A stretch of DNA of 64,000 bases from contig CACYSD010000022.1 of the NCBI GenBank assembly GCA_902776985.1, positions 20,558 to 84,557 on the forward strand, written 5' to 3'. The notes beneath the pieces are model-generated. The model saw only the letters and a program-made list of their open reading frames with translations. It was not told where the DNA came from and did not search any database. This stretch comes from UBA3839 sp902776985 (GTDB lineage Bacteria > Bacteroidota > Bacteroidia > Bacteroidales > Bacteroidaceae). The position numbers and the translations under genes were made by a program. Below, one piece after another: positions 36,968 through 45,339 of this stretch (positions are counted from its first letter, which is position 1; each line of letters opens with the position of its first letter).

Positions 36968-37361
36968 TTATTTTAGGATTGAACGTTTTTATTTTTTCTA
37001 TTACTTCCAAATCTGCAGGCAGCCACTTCACACTGTCCAGCTCATCTTTTCCGAGCCACTTTGCAGCCTCATGCTCATTCAGTTGCATGCCATCGGTAAG
37101 CAGAGAACACAGGAAGCAGTGTAAGGTAATATGGAACTTAGGATAATCATACTCCACCGTACAAAGCAACTCATCCACGATTATCTCCGTTGACAGTTCC
37201 TCACGAATCTCACGCTTCAGCGCCTCCTCCGGTGTTTCCCCTGCCTCCATCTTGCCGCCGGGAAACTCCCACCAGTCCTTCCATTCGCCATATCCCCTCT
37301 GAGTAGCGAATATACGACCATCCTTCAGAATTATTGCAGCTACAACTTCAATTTGTTTCAT
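36960..37361 (-). CDS. Nudix hydrolase, MutT/8-oxo-dGTP type
   Basis: 133 residues with the Nudix box GKMEAGETPEEALKREIREEL (about 36-56) and the upstream WWEFPGG that typifies MutT/NudG pyrimidine and 8-oxo-dGTP diphosphatases. It cleans oxidised nucleotides from the pool. It overlaps vsr by 8 nt; the two form a small DNA-repair unit. Confidence 0.92.
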   Translation of the reverse strand: MKQIEVVAAIILKDGRIFATQRGYGEWKDWWEFPGGKMEAGETPEEALKREIREELSTEIIVDELLCTVEYDYPKFHITLHCFLCSLLTDGMQLNEHEAAKWLGKDELDSVKWLPADLEVIEKIKTFNPKING

Positions 37362-37380
37362 GAATCTTCATCATGTTCAC

Positions 37381-37422
37381 AGTCACGTTATTGTGCTACT
37401 GTTCTTTAGAGAGTTTATGCAT
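37381..37422 (-). pseudogene. vsr: degenerate copy of the vsr 5' end
   Basis: The minus-strand sequence from the ATG at 37420-37422 (MHKLSKEQ, then TAG) matches the first ~37 nt of vsr (MDKLSAEQRHKN) at about three quarters of positions, including ATAAACTCTCT and AGAACAG. It is a short relic only. Confidence 0.55.
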
Positions 37423-37465
37423 CAAATACTCCTTCTCTAACAAGCCTTTAATCTCTTTGTCAAAG

Positions 37466-37585
37466 TCAGACATAAACAGCTGGTCTTGGAAAATGTGTTA
37501 TTTCTTTCCATCCAAGGGCAGTTGTATCCATTTTGGAAATAACTGAATCAGCTTCAAGCTCTCCTTTTTCAAAGATGTTAATAAC
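37466..37585 (-). pseudogene. fragment resembling a RhuM/Bro-N-type protein
   Basis: The open stretch VINIFEKGELEADSVISKM followed by DTTALGWKEITHF begins just after the stop of the PD-(D/E)XK-like gene and ends in TGA with no initiator. The phrase IFxxGELxxxSVxSKMxTTA recalls RhuM-family proteins. The resemblance is from memory and weak. Confidence 0.3.
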
Positions 37586-38084
37586 CTATAAGCAAAATTC
37601 CTTTAAGTGGTAGTTGTAAACGATTCGAAATATAAAGAGTCTCCAAAAAGGTATATATACGTTTAAAGTCCTCATGTTTTCTATAAATTTTGCGAACTGC
37701 AATAACAAGATATTCAACATCAAACATCATGCATGCTTCAAAAATATCCTTAAGGAACCTGTGGTTCTCCGTTGCTTGACCGGCTTCTACTTCAATAACA
37801 ATCCTACCATCTTTACTAATAGCATCGGCAAAGAATGATTTATCAATTTTGTTATCTTCACCAAACAAGACTGGTACATCAATTTTATCCTCTTTATTTT
37901 TTCCTTTTTCAACTTCGAAACCTGCGTTTTCAAGATGAGGTCTCACTTTAGCCAATACTGAATTTGAATCCAAATCATGTGAAGAGGAGTCAATTTCTTC
38001 TGCTATAACTGAAAAACAATCTATAACCAATTGTATATTCTCTGTTACGCCTCTGGAGCGAGGGAAAAACTGGTATTTAATCAT
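37578..38084 (-). CDS. PD-(D/E)XK-like nuclease of unknown class
   Basis: 168 residues. The central KSFFADAISKDGRIVIEVEAGQA has the D...ExE spacing of PD-(D/E)XK nucleases, as in some type II restriction enzymes; the rest (LKDIFEACMMFDVEYLVIAVR) fits an alpha/beta core. No exact family is recognised. Its ATG overlaps the stop of the small gene upstream (ATGA), so the pair is one unit. Base composition is clearly more AT-rich than the neighbours and gene fragments follow directly, which suggests acquisition. No methylase is next to it. Confidence 0.6.
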   Translation of the reverse strand: MIKYQFFPRSRGVTENIQLVIDCFSVIAEEIDSSSHDLDSNSVLAKVRPHLENAGFEVEKGKNKEDKIDVPVLFGEDNKIDKSFFADAISKDGRIVIEVEAGQATENHRFLKDIFEACMMFDVEYLVIAVRKIYRKHEDFKRIYTFLETLYISNRLQLPLKGILLIGY

Positions 38085-38368
38085 TTTTTATAAATAAAAT
38101 TGTACAAATCATTATTATTCAGGTTGAGATAATCAGTTGAGTCAAAATAATAAGATATCTGGTTATCAATCCATTCAGCCATAGAGTTTACAGGCTCACC
38201 ATAAAAATTTAATAATTTGCGCTCTAATGCAACAATGCTGACAAAGGTATAAAAGGGAGCGTTTGTAAAAGATAATTCCCTAAAAGGATATTGGCTACCA
38301 TCCCAATTGATTACCATCTTATCGAAATCAAATGCTTTTCCGTTCTTCACTTGCATTCTGCTTGCCAT
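38081..38368 (-). CDS. small protein of unknown function paired with the PD-(D/E)XK gene
   Basis: 95 residues (MASRMQVKNGKAFDFDKM...), ending LNNNDLYNFIYKK. No family recognised. The frame is open to 38446 but the segment before 38368 looks non-coding, so I start at MASRM; MQVKNG at 38356 is an alternative. It precedes the nuclease-like gene with a 4-nt overlap, so it may be its partner, immunity factor or DNA-recognition part; this is inference. Confidence 0.5.
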   Translation of the reverse strand: MASRMQVKNGKAFDFDKMVINWDGSQYPFRELSFTNAPFYTFVSIVALERKLLNFYGEPVNSMAEWIDNQISYYFDSTDYLNLNNNDLYNFIYKK

Positions 38369-38851
38369 ATTTCTATTTAGTTTTTGTGAATAAAGCCTAC
38401 TATTTGTTTTTGAGAAGAGGGTGCATAAGAATGATTGCGATACCAAGGTACAGGACTGCTCGCATTAGATATTATCATTGAGAATGTCCCTCTTACTTAA
38501 AATAAATAATTATTCATTTTTAGGGGATATTTCCCATAACCACTTCTGCGATTACAGTCACTTTTTTGCCCAGATAAAATACTGGGGTTCTTGTTGTTAC
38601 GATTGTTATTCTTGAAGGGTTTAGTTAGTTTTATAATCCGTTGAGGTTTCAAGTTGTAAAAATACGAAAATATATTGATATTGGAGGAATAATTATTCAA
38701 AATTTTTTTATCATCATCTTCTTTCCAGCATTTTTTGTGTTTTTACTATGTAAAGAGCCGAATTCATATAAGCTACTTATTTGTATTATCTTTGCAGAAA
38801 ACGGTTCATCTGAAATTGTGTTGATAATAAAAGAAAAACACTGCTTTGCAG

Positions 38852-39028
38852 AAATTCCATATTATTGTTTGAACACGGATTAAACAGATTTACACGGATT
38901 ATTTTACATGTAACAGCCATATAATGACCATATAATTACCACATAACAATTAAAGAAAATCGAGACGACACCGCTTTGCAGAAATACCAAGAATTATTTT
39001 GAACACGGATCACACAGATTAATCGGAT
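38852..39028 (+). repeat. degenerate direct repeat, two units ~116 bp apart
   Basis: Both units contain CACtGCTTTGCAGAAAT, then CCA, then TTTGAACACGGAT and ACAGATT. The GAACACGGATTA phrase is the sort of dispersed sequence seen between Bacteroidales genes. Confidence 0.6.
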
Positions 39029-39346
39029 TTATTTGAATAGTGTTGATTGGTTACTGTAATAACTTGTTATTTAGATTGGTTATAAATAAGGGGATTAAGA
39101 ATATTTAACGGGAAAAGGCGGATGGAGAATCTTTTAACTCCTCTATGGGGTGGAGAGATGATTGCATAAATATGTAAAGGATGTCGCTTTCTGCATATTC
39201 ATGCATTATGACGTTTTGCTATAGAATTATCGGCTTGGCTTACAAGATGCAGCCTTTTATCAGTAAAGTCTGTTCAAAGTGTAAAAATGGATTGATTGTA
39301 TTTTTGAGAAGAGTTAAGTATTTTTGAAATGCAGGTTAACTTTTGT

Positions 39347-39386
39347 GACAACGGAAGTTAACTTTGACATTTTGAAAAGTTAACTT
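39347..39386. promoter_or_regulatory. inverted repeat with GTTAAC cores
   Basis: GGAAGTTAACTTT and AAAGTTAACTTCC face each other across about 10 nt. Three further GTTAAC hexamers lie within 100 bp. AAGTTAACTT is itself palindromic, so this may be an operator array; AGTTAACTT also occurs at 14707, 14756 and 26922. Confidence 0.35.
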
Positions 39387-39543
39387 CCGTGGAAAAAAGA
39401 GTTAACCAGAATAAAGAAAAGGGTTAACTTTCATTCTGACAATATACAAAAAAAGGAAAAGGATGCATAACCATGTGCGATTATGCATCCTTTTCCTGCT
39501 AATGCAAAGATAATACATTTTTCAGCGAAATGCAAATATCAAA
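39363..39543. mobile_element. MITE-like element, copy 2 (181 bp)
   Basis: The same length and order as 14741-14921: TTTGACATTTTG at the left, TGCAAATATCAAA at the right, AAAGTTAACTTCCGTGGAAA inside the left end, a hairpin GAGTTAACC/GGTTAACTTTC where copy 1 has GTTCGCC/GGCGAAC, and then the promoter-hairpin block. Confidence 0.55.
39458..39512 (-). ncRNA. candidate ~50-nt hairpin RNA, second copy
   Basis: Minus strand: TATCTTTG, then about 8 nt later the perfect 16-bp stem GGAAAAGGATGCATAA / TTATGCATCCTTTTCC with a 9-nt loop, followed by T7. It is a promoter-terminator-like unit with no gene between. Confidence 0.4.
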
Positions 39544-39630
39544 ATCCAAATTGGCATTTATGTCAAAAGTGCTATCCGTTGACTATCAATCGAATAAGAA
39601 TTGTTAAAAATCAAGGATATTAAGGTTTTT

Positions 39631-39657
39631 CTACAGTTTCTCTCCACAGAAGGAGGC
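39631..39657 (-). pseudogene. zinc-ribbon tail relic directly after the LuxR-type gene
   Basis: Immediately beyond the TAG stop, in the same frame, are codons ASFCGEKL and another TAG. The last 25 nt match the 3' end of the ion-channel gene (45340-45364, FCSFCGEKL) at all but two bases. Confidence 0.55.
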
Positions 39658-40617
39658 CTAATTGTTCTCGTAAAGCACCTTGTGGTCAATTAGGTTATTG
39701 GCTATGGCGTAGATGGTAAGTCCAGCCAGAGAATGTATCTGGAGTTTGCGGACGATATTGCGGCGGTGAGTAATCACCGTGTTGATTGAAATAAAGAGTT
39801 TGTCAGCAACCTCCTTGTTCGACATGCCCTGAACAAGACAAACAATAATCTCTTTCTCGCGTTCGGAAATGGCTTCTGTGGGGTTTGCGCTCTTTATCAT
39901 GAAGGAAATGCGTGTGGAAACGTCATCGGTTTTCACTTTCTGTTCCAACATGCGGATGGCGGGAACAAACAGCACTTCCTCCACACTGCTGTGGTTGGAC
40001 AGCCATTCCTCATTATTATATATATTGTATAGTGTTGCTGTCAGTTGGTTGTTGACAAGGTGGTCATGGGGCAGATACTTGATGATGATGTTTTTCAGTT
40101 CATGAAATTTACCGGTTGTGTCGCTGTGGTGCTTTGCGAAGATATCGACGTTGTAGTTGGGTTTTGGTACACCATGCAAGAGTGCCTCTACGTAGGGGAA
40201 GAGCGTACGTTCCTCGTAGTTCATGTGATGGCGTATGTCGTGAGCATATTCATCGTATAGACGCATGATGAGCGTTACGAGGGCATCGTTTTTGTTCAAG
40301 GTTTCCTCAAGTTGCTTCCTGATAGACGGCAACTGGAAATCGAGGAAGTAGCGGTGGGAGGCGCGCAGATAGTCAAGGATTGTCTTGACGGAAATACGGT
40401 CGTCGGCATCTCTCGGTGTATATCCGTTGATAAGAAAGTTTACAACAGTCAGGAAAGTGTAGCAGTCTACTCCCTGTTCATTGCAAATTTCGCTGACGGT
40501 TTTGTCGCCAAAGCCCAGTCTGATGCCAAAAGCACTCAGTCCTTGCAACATACTGTGATTGTCGCTGATAAGATCTATCATCTTATCGTCAGCCTCGTAT
40601 AGTTTCATTCTTTTCAT
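39658..40617 (-). CDS. hemerythrin/RIC-like sensor fused to a LuxR-type HTH
   Basis: 319 residues. The N-terminal ~65 residues (LGFGDKTVSEICNEQGVDCYTF) resemble the DUF542/ScdA N-domain of RIC iron-repair proteins. About 80-245 is an HHE hemerythrin-like helical domain with His/Glu sets in SHRYFLDFQLP, RHHMNYEERTLFPY, FAKHHSD and NHSSVEEVLF. The end is a LuxR HTH (ISEREKEIIVCLVQGMSNKEVADKLFISINTV). A di-iron or O2/NO-responsive regulator is inferred. The frame is open to 40665, but homologs I recall begin near MKLYEADDKM. It is divergent from the iron-uptake-like operon, its probable target. Confidence 0.82.
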   Translation of the reverse strand: MKRMKLYEADDKMIDLISDNHSMLQGLSAFGIRLGFGDKTVSEICNEQGVDCYTFLTVVNFLINGYTPRDADDRISVKTILDYLRASHRYFLDFQLPSIRKQLEETLNKNDALVTLIMRLYDEYAHDIRHHMNYEERTLFPYVEALLHGVPKPNYNVDIFAKHHSDTTGKFHELKNIIIKYLPHDHLVNNQLTATLYNIYNNEEWLSNHSSVEEVLFVPAIRMLEQKVKTDDVSTRISFMIKSANPTEAISEREKEIIVCLVQGMSNKEVADKLFISINTVITHRRNIVRKLQIHSLAGLTIYAIANNLIDHKVLYENN

Positions 40618-40851
40618 ATAGCTGGGAATATAAGTTTCCGGAAACGGAATTTGACATGTAATCAAAATCGAGTGGAAAGTTACGACTTTTTCCTGAAGTA
40701 GGAAATACCTTTATGTAAGTAATTAAAAAAAAGGCATGGTTTTACAGGTCATTATTTCGAGGTAGGCGACTAATCGCTACAAGGTATAACTATTCATGGA
40801 ACAGCGGAACTAACATCAATTTTAGGTATTGAAGTACTGGTTTGTTCAGCG

Positions 40852-40859
40852 TACCTTTG
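40852..40859 (+). promoter_or_regulatory. -7 box of the porin-imelysin-oxidoreductase operon
   Basis: TACCTTTG followed by C, 35 nt before the ATG at 40894. It lies in the 276-nt divergent spacer with the hemerythrin/LuxR gene. Confidence 0.6.
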
Positions 40860-40893
40860 CACTCAAAAACACAAGATCTCAAAAACTCATTAT

Positions 40894-42186
40894 ATGAAAC
40901 GAATCGTACTTATATTATTAACTATGGTGTTGTGCCTGCATGGCAAAGCTCAAGGAAACAGTGCAGACAGCACAACAACCGCAAGAAAAGTATCACGACT
41001 TAGCATAGGTGGCTATGGTGAGGCAAATTTCTCACGCAACTACTTCAGCGACCACGTCAGCCGCTACAGTCAGCCGGAGGAGCACAAGAACGATCCAAGC
41101 CACGGACGTTTTGACATTCCCCATGCCGTTATCTTTATCGGTTACGACTTTGGCAAGGGCTGGACTTTCGGTACCGAAATAGAGTTTGAGCATGGTGGTG
41201 CAGGTATTTCCTATGAGAAGGAGGATGAGGAAGGCGGTGAATGGGAGCAGGAAACTGAGAAGGGCGGTGAGGTGGAACTGGAGCAGATGTGGCTTCAGAA
41301 ATCTTTTGTTCCTTGGGCAAACCTACGTATCGGCCACATCGTAGTGCCTGTCGGTCTGAACAACGCCCATCACGAACCTTTGAGTTATTTCACAGTTTAC
41401 CGTCCGGAAGGAGAAAACACCATTCTTCCATCCACTTGGCATCAGACGGGTGTGTCGCTATGGGGACGCTATGGCGATTTCCGCTACGAGGCTCAGTTGC
41501 TGGCAGGTTTGAATGCCGACCAGTTTACCAATACAGGTTGGATAAACAAGGGACACAAGTCACCACTGGAATTCGACGTTGCCAACAAATATGGTGCGTC
41601 TCTGCGAATTGACAATTACACGGTACCTGGTTTGCGCATAGGATTGAGCGGCTACTATGGACACAGCATTGGCAACAGTTATCCGCTGAATGCCAACGGC
41701 GTGGATGCCACTTACAAGGGTGTAGTGGCTATAGGAGCACTGGACTTCACCTACAAGGGTCACAACTGGATTGTGCGTGGGCAGGCAGACTATGGGTACT
41801 TAGGCGACGCAGAGCAACTGAAGTATGTGTACAACAGGCTCAACTCCAAATCCCCATACAAACATTCCGCCTTCGTATCGAAGAACGCCTACGCTGTTGG
41901 AATTGAGGCCGGCTACGACATCTTCTCCCAGATTGAAAAAATGCGCAAGAGTGAGCAGCGGCTCTATCTCTTCGGACGTTACGAAACCTACAATCCTTAC
42001 GCAAGCAAAACAAAGGGTACTGCATACGACTACACAGCTGTAAAACGCATGGCAGTGGGAATAAATTACTACCCTATTCGCCAGATTGTCATCAAAGGCG
42101 AATACTCAAAGAGATTCTTGAAAAATATGTATAACAATGAGCCGTCTGTAAACATCGGCATAGCTTATGAGGGATTCTTCCTGTAA
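40894..42186 (+). CDS. outer-membrane beta-barrel porin-like protein
   Basis: 430 residues with signal peptide (to about 19, LHGKAQ). The body alternates aromatic-rich strands (SIGGYGEANFSRNYF, WTFGTEIEFEHG, WLQKSFVPWANLRIGHIVVPVGL) and ends in VNIGIAYEGFFL, the C-terminal Phe pattern of outer-membrane barrels. Residues about 110-130 form a very acidic loop (EKEDEEGGEWEQETEKGGE) that could attract cations. With the following imelysin and di-heme oxidoreductase it suggests iron passage across the outer membrane. The exact family is not recognised. Confidence 0.8.
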   Translation: MKRIVLILLTMVLCLHGKAQGNSADSTTTARKVSRLSIGGYGEANFSRNYFSDHVSRYSQPEEHKNDPSHGRFDIPHAVIFIGYDFGKGWTFGTEIEFEHGGAGISYEKEDEEGGEWEQETEKGGEVELEQMWLQKSFVPWANLRIGHIVVPVGLNNAHHEPLSYFTVYRPEGENTILPSTWHQTGVSLWGRYGDFRYEAQLLAGLNADQFTNTGWINKGHKSPLEFDVANKYGASLRIDNYTVPGLRIGLSGYYGHSIGNSYPLNANGVDATYKGVVAIGALDFTYKGHNWIVRGQADYGYLGDAEQLKYVYNRLNSKSPYKHSAFVSKNAYAVGIEAGYDIFSQIEKMRKSEQRLYLFGRYETYNPYASKTKGTAYDYTAVKRMAVGINYYPIRQIVIKGEYSKRFLKNMYNNEPSVNIGIAYEGFFL

Positions 42187-42214
42187 TGAAATAATTAATC
42201 AATAAAAAAGTAAT

Positions 42215-43549
42215 ATGAAGAAAACAATTTTTACAATTGCGACCCTCTTAATGGGTCTTGCCTTCGCGGCATGTAGTGACAATGATGATAACAACGGCGA
42301 TAAGAACGGCAAGTTCGACATCGTAAAAACATCTCCATTGGTTGATCAAGACACCTATGCCTCTAACACAACTGCCGAAAACTACAGCAAGCGTCAGTTC
42401 GGTCAGCAGGCCATAGATGATTGCCTGACCCTCGTCAGCAGTCTGGAAAGCGCAAACAGCATCATTGCCTCGTCTAGACTAAGCGATGCTCAGGAATCTT
42501 ACCTGTACAAGGTTCTTGAAAATCTCGTAAGCAATGTGATTGTACATACCTACACACAACTCGCTGACGATGTAGAGGACTTGGAAAGCACTTTGAATGG
42601 TCTGACAGTAAGCAGTATCACTCAGGATCAGATTGACAAGGCTTGTGCAGACTTCAAGAAAGCACGTCAGCACTGGGAGCGTTCGGAAGCATTCCTTATG
42701 GGCGCTGCTTCAGATTTTGACATCGACCCGACTATTGATTCATGGCCACTCAACCGCACATTGCTGCTCAACTATTTCAACAACGGCATGAACGACGAAA
42801 TGCTTGAGGACGCCACCATTCTCGGTTTCCACGCTCTGGAATTCATACTGTTACGTAACGGTCAGAACCGCAAGGTGGCTGAGTTGCGCACAAACGACAC
42901 ATACACCAACTTTGAGAGCATCACCGGTGCTCAGGAACTGGCTTACGCACAGACCATCTGTACCTTGCTAAAGCAGCGCTGTTTCCAACTTCAGGTTGCA
43001 TGGGAAGGCGAGACCTCAGCCAATGCCAGCCGTGTAGCTGTTGTCAAATCTGCCAATCTTGACTACACCACAGAAAACGGACTGTCGTATGGAGAGAATC
43101 TGACAAAGGCTGGCATCAGTGGGAGTAAGAGCACCTTCCCTACTCTAAAAACCGCAATAGCACAGATTCTGAGCGACGACGAAGGTTCATGTGTAGCTAT
43201 ATGCAACGAGGTCGGAACTGCTAAAATTGCCAATCCGTTCTCTGCTGGAGACATTGCATACGTAGAATCTCCATACAGCTACAATTCCATCACCGATTTC
43301 CGTGACAACATCCGTTCCATCCGCAATGTATGGTTAGGAAGCACCGACAAGACCGCCAACGAATATAGTTTCCACACATTCTTTGCCAGCGTGAATAAAT
43401 CCGGGACAAACACCGTTGTTGAGAATGCATACGTTAGTGCGATTGAAAGCATCAGCAACATGCCTTCTCCTTTCGTGAAGTATTGCAGCATAGTATGGGG
43501 TAAGAACTTCGATGACCCAGACAACTGGGACTCTATCTCCGAAGAATAA
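42215..43549 (+). CDS. imelysin-family (M75) lipoprotein
   Basis: 444 residues with lipobox FAACS (Cys at about 20). The imelysin signature GxHxxE appears as LGFHALEFILLRNG at about residue 204. Paired helical bundles (YLYKVLENLVSNVIVHTYTQLADDV) fill the rest. Imelysin/IrpA/EfeO-type proteins bind metals and take part in iron uptake; they are not considered true proteases. It is 28 nt after the porin and 34 nt before the oxidoreductase. Confidence 0.92.
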   Translation: MKKTIFTIATLLMGLAFAACSDNDDNNGDKNGKFDIVKTSPLVDQDTYASNTTAENYSKRQFGQQAIDDCLTLVSSLESANSIIASSRLSDAQESYLYKVLENLVSNVIVHTYTQLADDVEDLESTLNGLTVSSITQDQIDKACADFKKARQHWERSEAFLMGAASDFDIDPTIDSWPLNRTLLLNYFNNGMNDEMLEDATILGFHALEFILLRNGQNRKVAELRTNDTYTNFESITGAQELAYAQTICTLLKQRCFQLQVAWEGETSANASRVAVVKSANLDYTTENGLSYGENLTKAGISGSKSTFPTLKTAIAQILSDDEGSCVAICNEVGTAKIANPFSAGDIAYVESPYSYNSITDFRDNIRSIRNVWLGSTDKTANEYSFHTFFASVNKSGTNTVVENAYVSAIESISNMPSPFVKYCSIVWGKNFDDPDNWDSISEE

Positions 43550-43583
43550 TTATCAAACCTAACTCAATCATAAAACCAGGATT

Positions 43584-45329
43584 ATGAACAAATCATCTAT
43601 TAAAGCCATTGTAGCCATCATGTCATCCATGATGTTATTCTCCTGCTCGGACGACGACAGCAAGACTGACCTCGGTGAACTTGTCCCCGATGAAGAGGTC
43701 TTCGGAAAGGCCACAGGCAACATCACCGCTGAAGAGTGGTATCCTGGCGGTAAACTTGGAACAACGACGAAAGCCAGTTATTCTGCCATTACCCCAGCCG
43801 CACAAGAAGCGGGAATGGAGGAAGACTTCAATGCAGGTGAGAATTTCTTCGAAAAACTGTACACTTTTGAGCAGGATCCACGTAAGGGTTTAGGACCGGC
43901 ATGGGTTCGCAACTCATGCATTGCCTGCCATCCAAGCTATGGTCACGGCAAGCGTCAGACTGAGTATCGTGCCAATCAGATTGGAAATGGCTACCTGCTT
44001 GTTATCTACCATCCTGATAACAACGCATACATTAGTGAAGTGACAGGTATGCCCCAGACACAGGCAATGACGCCATTCAAGGCTCCTATTGATGAGAGTC
44101 AGATTACCATCGACTGGAAAGAAGTGACAGAAATGGAGAGCGGAATCCCTATGAAGTTCAAGGATGGAGAAGAATACTCGCTCATCTACCCTGAAGTAAC
44201 TATTCCGCAATCAGCTTTCAACACCGACCCCAAACCCACGAACTATGAGGTGCGACTGGAATCCACCATCGGTATCTATGGCACAGGTCTGCTTGACGCT
44301 CTTGACGACGAGGATATTGAAGCACAATGGGCATCAGAAGCTCCATACGTAGAACTGAATCCTGCCATGTGGGACAAGGAAGCAGGTACGTTCAAGCCAT
44401 CTGCCTACTATGCCGCCGGCTACAACGACACAGGTTCGCATAGAGGTTCGCATGGTCCGCTGAAACGTTTCACCTATGCCATGACACGTGGTACGCTACA
44501 GGATGGAGCCGGAGCCAACGCTATCTGGAATATCACCAACGTCACACGTTCCGACCGCCACTGGCTCTACACTACTCCTGCATGGGCAAAAGCACAAAGC
44601 AAAAATACGGAAGTTATAAAGTACATAAAGGAACATGGTGCCAACGAGTCGAGTATCCTTCACCCCTATTATGCTGACGGCACCGACGAGGGAATCGCAG
44701 CACGTATAAACGAGATCCTGAGTTGCTCATCGATTGCAATGAAAGACGTGTTCGAAAAATATCTTCTTAACGGCGCGCCATACAACGGCAAGGAGGAGAT
44801 GAGCGACAAGCAATACTATCAGTTTATGGTATGGCACAGGGGACTTGCCGTGCCTGCTGCTCGCAATCTGGACAACGAACTGGTTCAGCGAGGCAAGAAA
44901 CTCTTCAAGCAGATGGGCTGCGCACAGTGCCACCGTCCATCGTGGAAGACAGGAAAAGATGATATGTGGGTGGACGCCTCTGTCAGATCATACGCTCAAA
45001 GCGTGGGCAAGGATCCGTCGAAGGTGTTGCCGAAATATCCCAACCAAACCATCTGGCCGTATACCGACATGGTACAGCACCGGTTGATGATGAAGAATGA
45101 CATCCGCACAGGCTGGTGCCGCACGACTCCTCTATGGGGACGCGGACTGAGTCGCCTGCTTACTGGTGCCGACGATCGTCTGCACGACTGCAGGGCACGT
45201 ACAGTTCTGGAAGCCATTATGTGGCACGGCTACTCTAAGGAGTCTGACGCCTACAGGGCAACGCTGAATTTCTACAACTTGTCGAAAGAGGACCGCGATG
45301 CGGTTGTCAGATTCATCGAAGCCATTTAA
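43584..45329 (+). CDS. di-heme oxidoreductase (DHOR family) lipoprotein
   Basis: 581 residues with lipobox LFSCS (Cys at about 17). There are two c-type heme sites: CIACH at about 112 and CAQCH at about 450. HxGSHGPLKRFTYAM and YTTPAWA-like stretches are typical of the family once called thiol oxidoreductases. It acts in the periplasm, perhaps oxidising or reducing iron for the imelysin partner. This porin-imelysin-DHOR order is a recognised iron-associated theme in Bacteroidetes; the redox partner is unknown. It ends 10 nt from the convergent channel gene. Confidence 0.9.
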   Translation: MNKSSIKAIVAIMSSMMLFSCSDDDSKTDLGELVPDEEVFGKATGNITAEEWYPGGKLGTTTKASYSAITPAAQEAGMEEDFNAGENFFEKLYTFEQDPRKGLGPAWVRNSCIACHPSYGHGKRQTEYRANQIGNGYLLVIYHPDNNAYISEVTGMPQTQAMTPFKAPIDESQITIDWKEVTEMESGIPMKFKDGEEYSLIYPEVTIPQSAFNTDPKPTNYEVRLESTIGIYGTGLLDALDDEDIEAQWASEAPYVELNPAMWDKEAGTFKPSAYYAAGYNDTGSHRGSHGPLKRFTYAMTRGTLQDGAGANAIWNITNVTRSDRHWLYTTPAWAKAQSKNTEVIKYIKEHGANESSILHPYYADGTDEGIAARINEILSCSSIAMKDVFEKYLLNGAPYNGKEEMSDKQYYQFMVWHRGLAVPAARNLDNELVQRGKKLFKQMGCAQCHRPSWKTGKDDMWVDASVRSYAQSVGKDPSKVLPKYPNQTIWPYTDMVQHRLMMKNDIRTGWCRTTPLWGRGLSRLLTGADDRLHDCRARTVLEAIMWHGYSKESDAYRATLNFYNLSKEDRDAVVRFIEAI

Positions 45330-45339
45330 AAATAACTGC

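Larger units (their letters stand above)
38369..39657. other. AT-rich intergenic region of ~1.3 kb with repeats
   Basis: No gene I would support; the 80-codon frame at 38641-38883 is low-complexity. Contents: a degenerate direct repeat (GCTTTGCAGAAAT...TTTGAACACGGAT) at about 38852-38905 and 38968-39028; five GTTAAC sites at 39331-39437 with an inverted repeat GGAAGTTAACTTT/AAAGTTAACTTCC; the MITE-like element at 39363-39543; and a 27-nt zinc-ribbon-coding relic at 39631-39657. Confidence 0.6.

Noticed and set aside
38641..38883. 80-codon plus-strand frame
   Set aside because: Low-complexity Ile/Phe-rich translation of AT-rich DNA overlapping a dispersed repeat.
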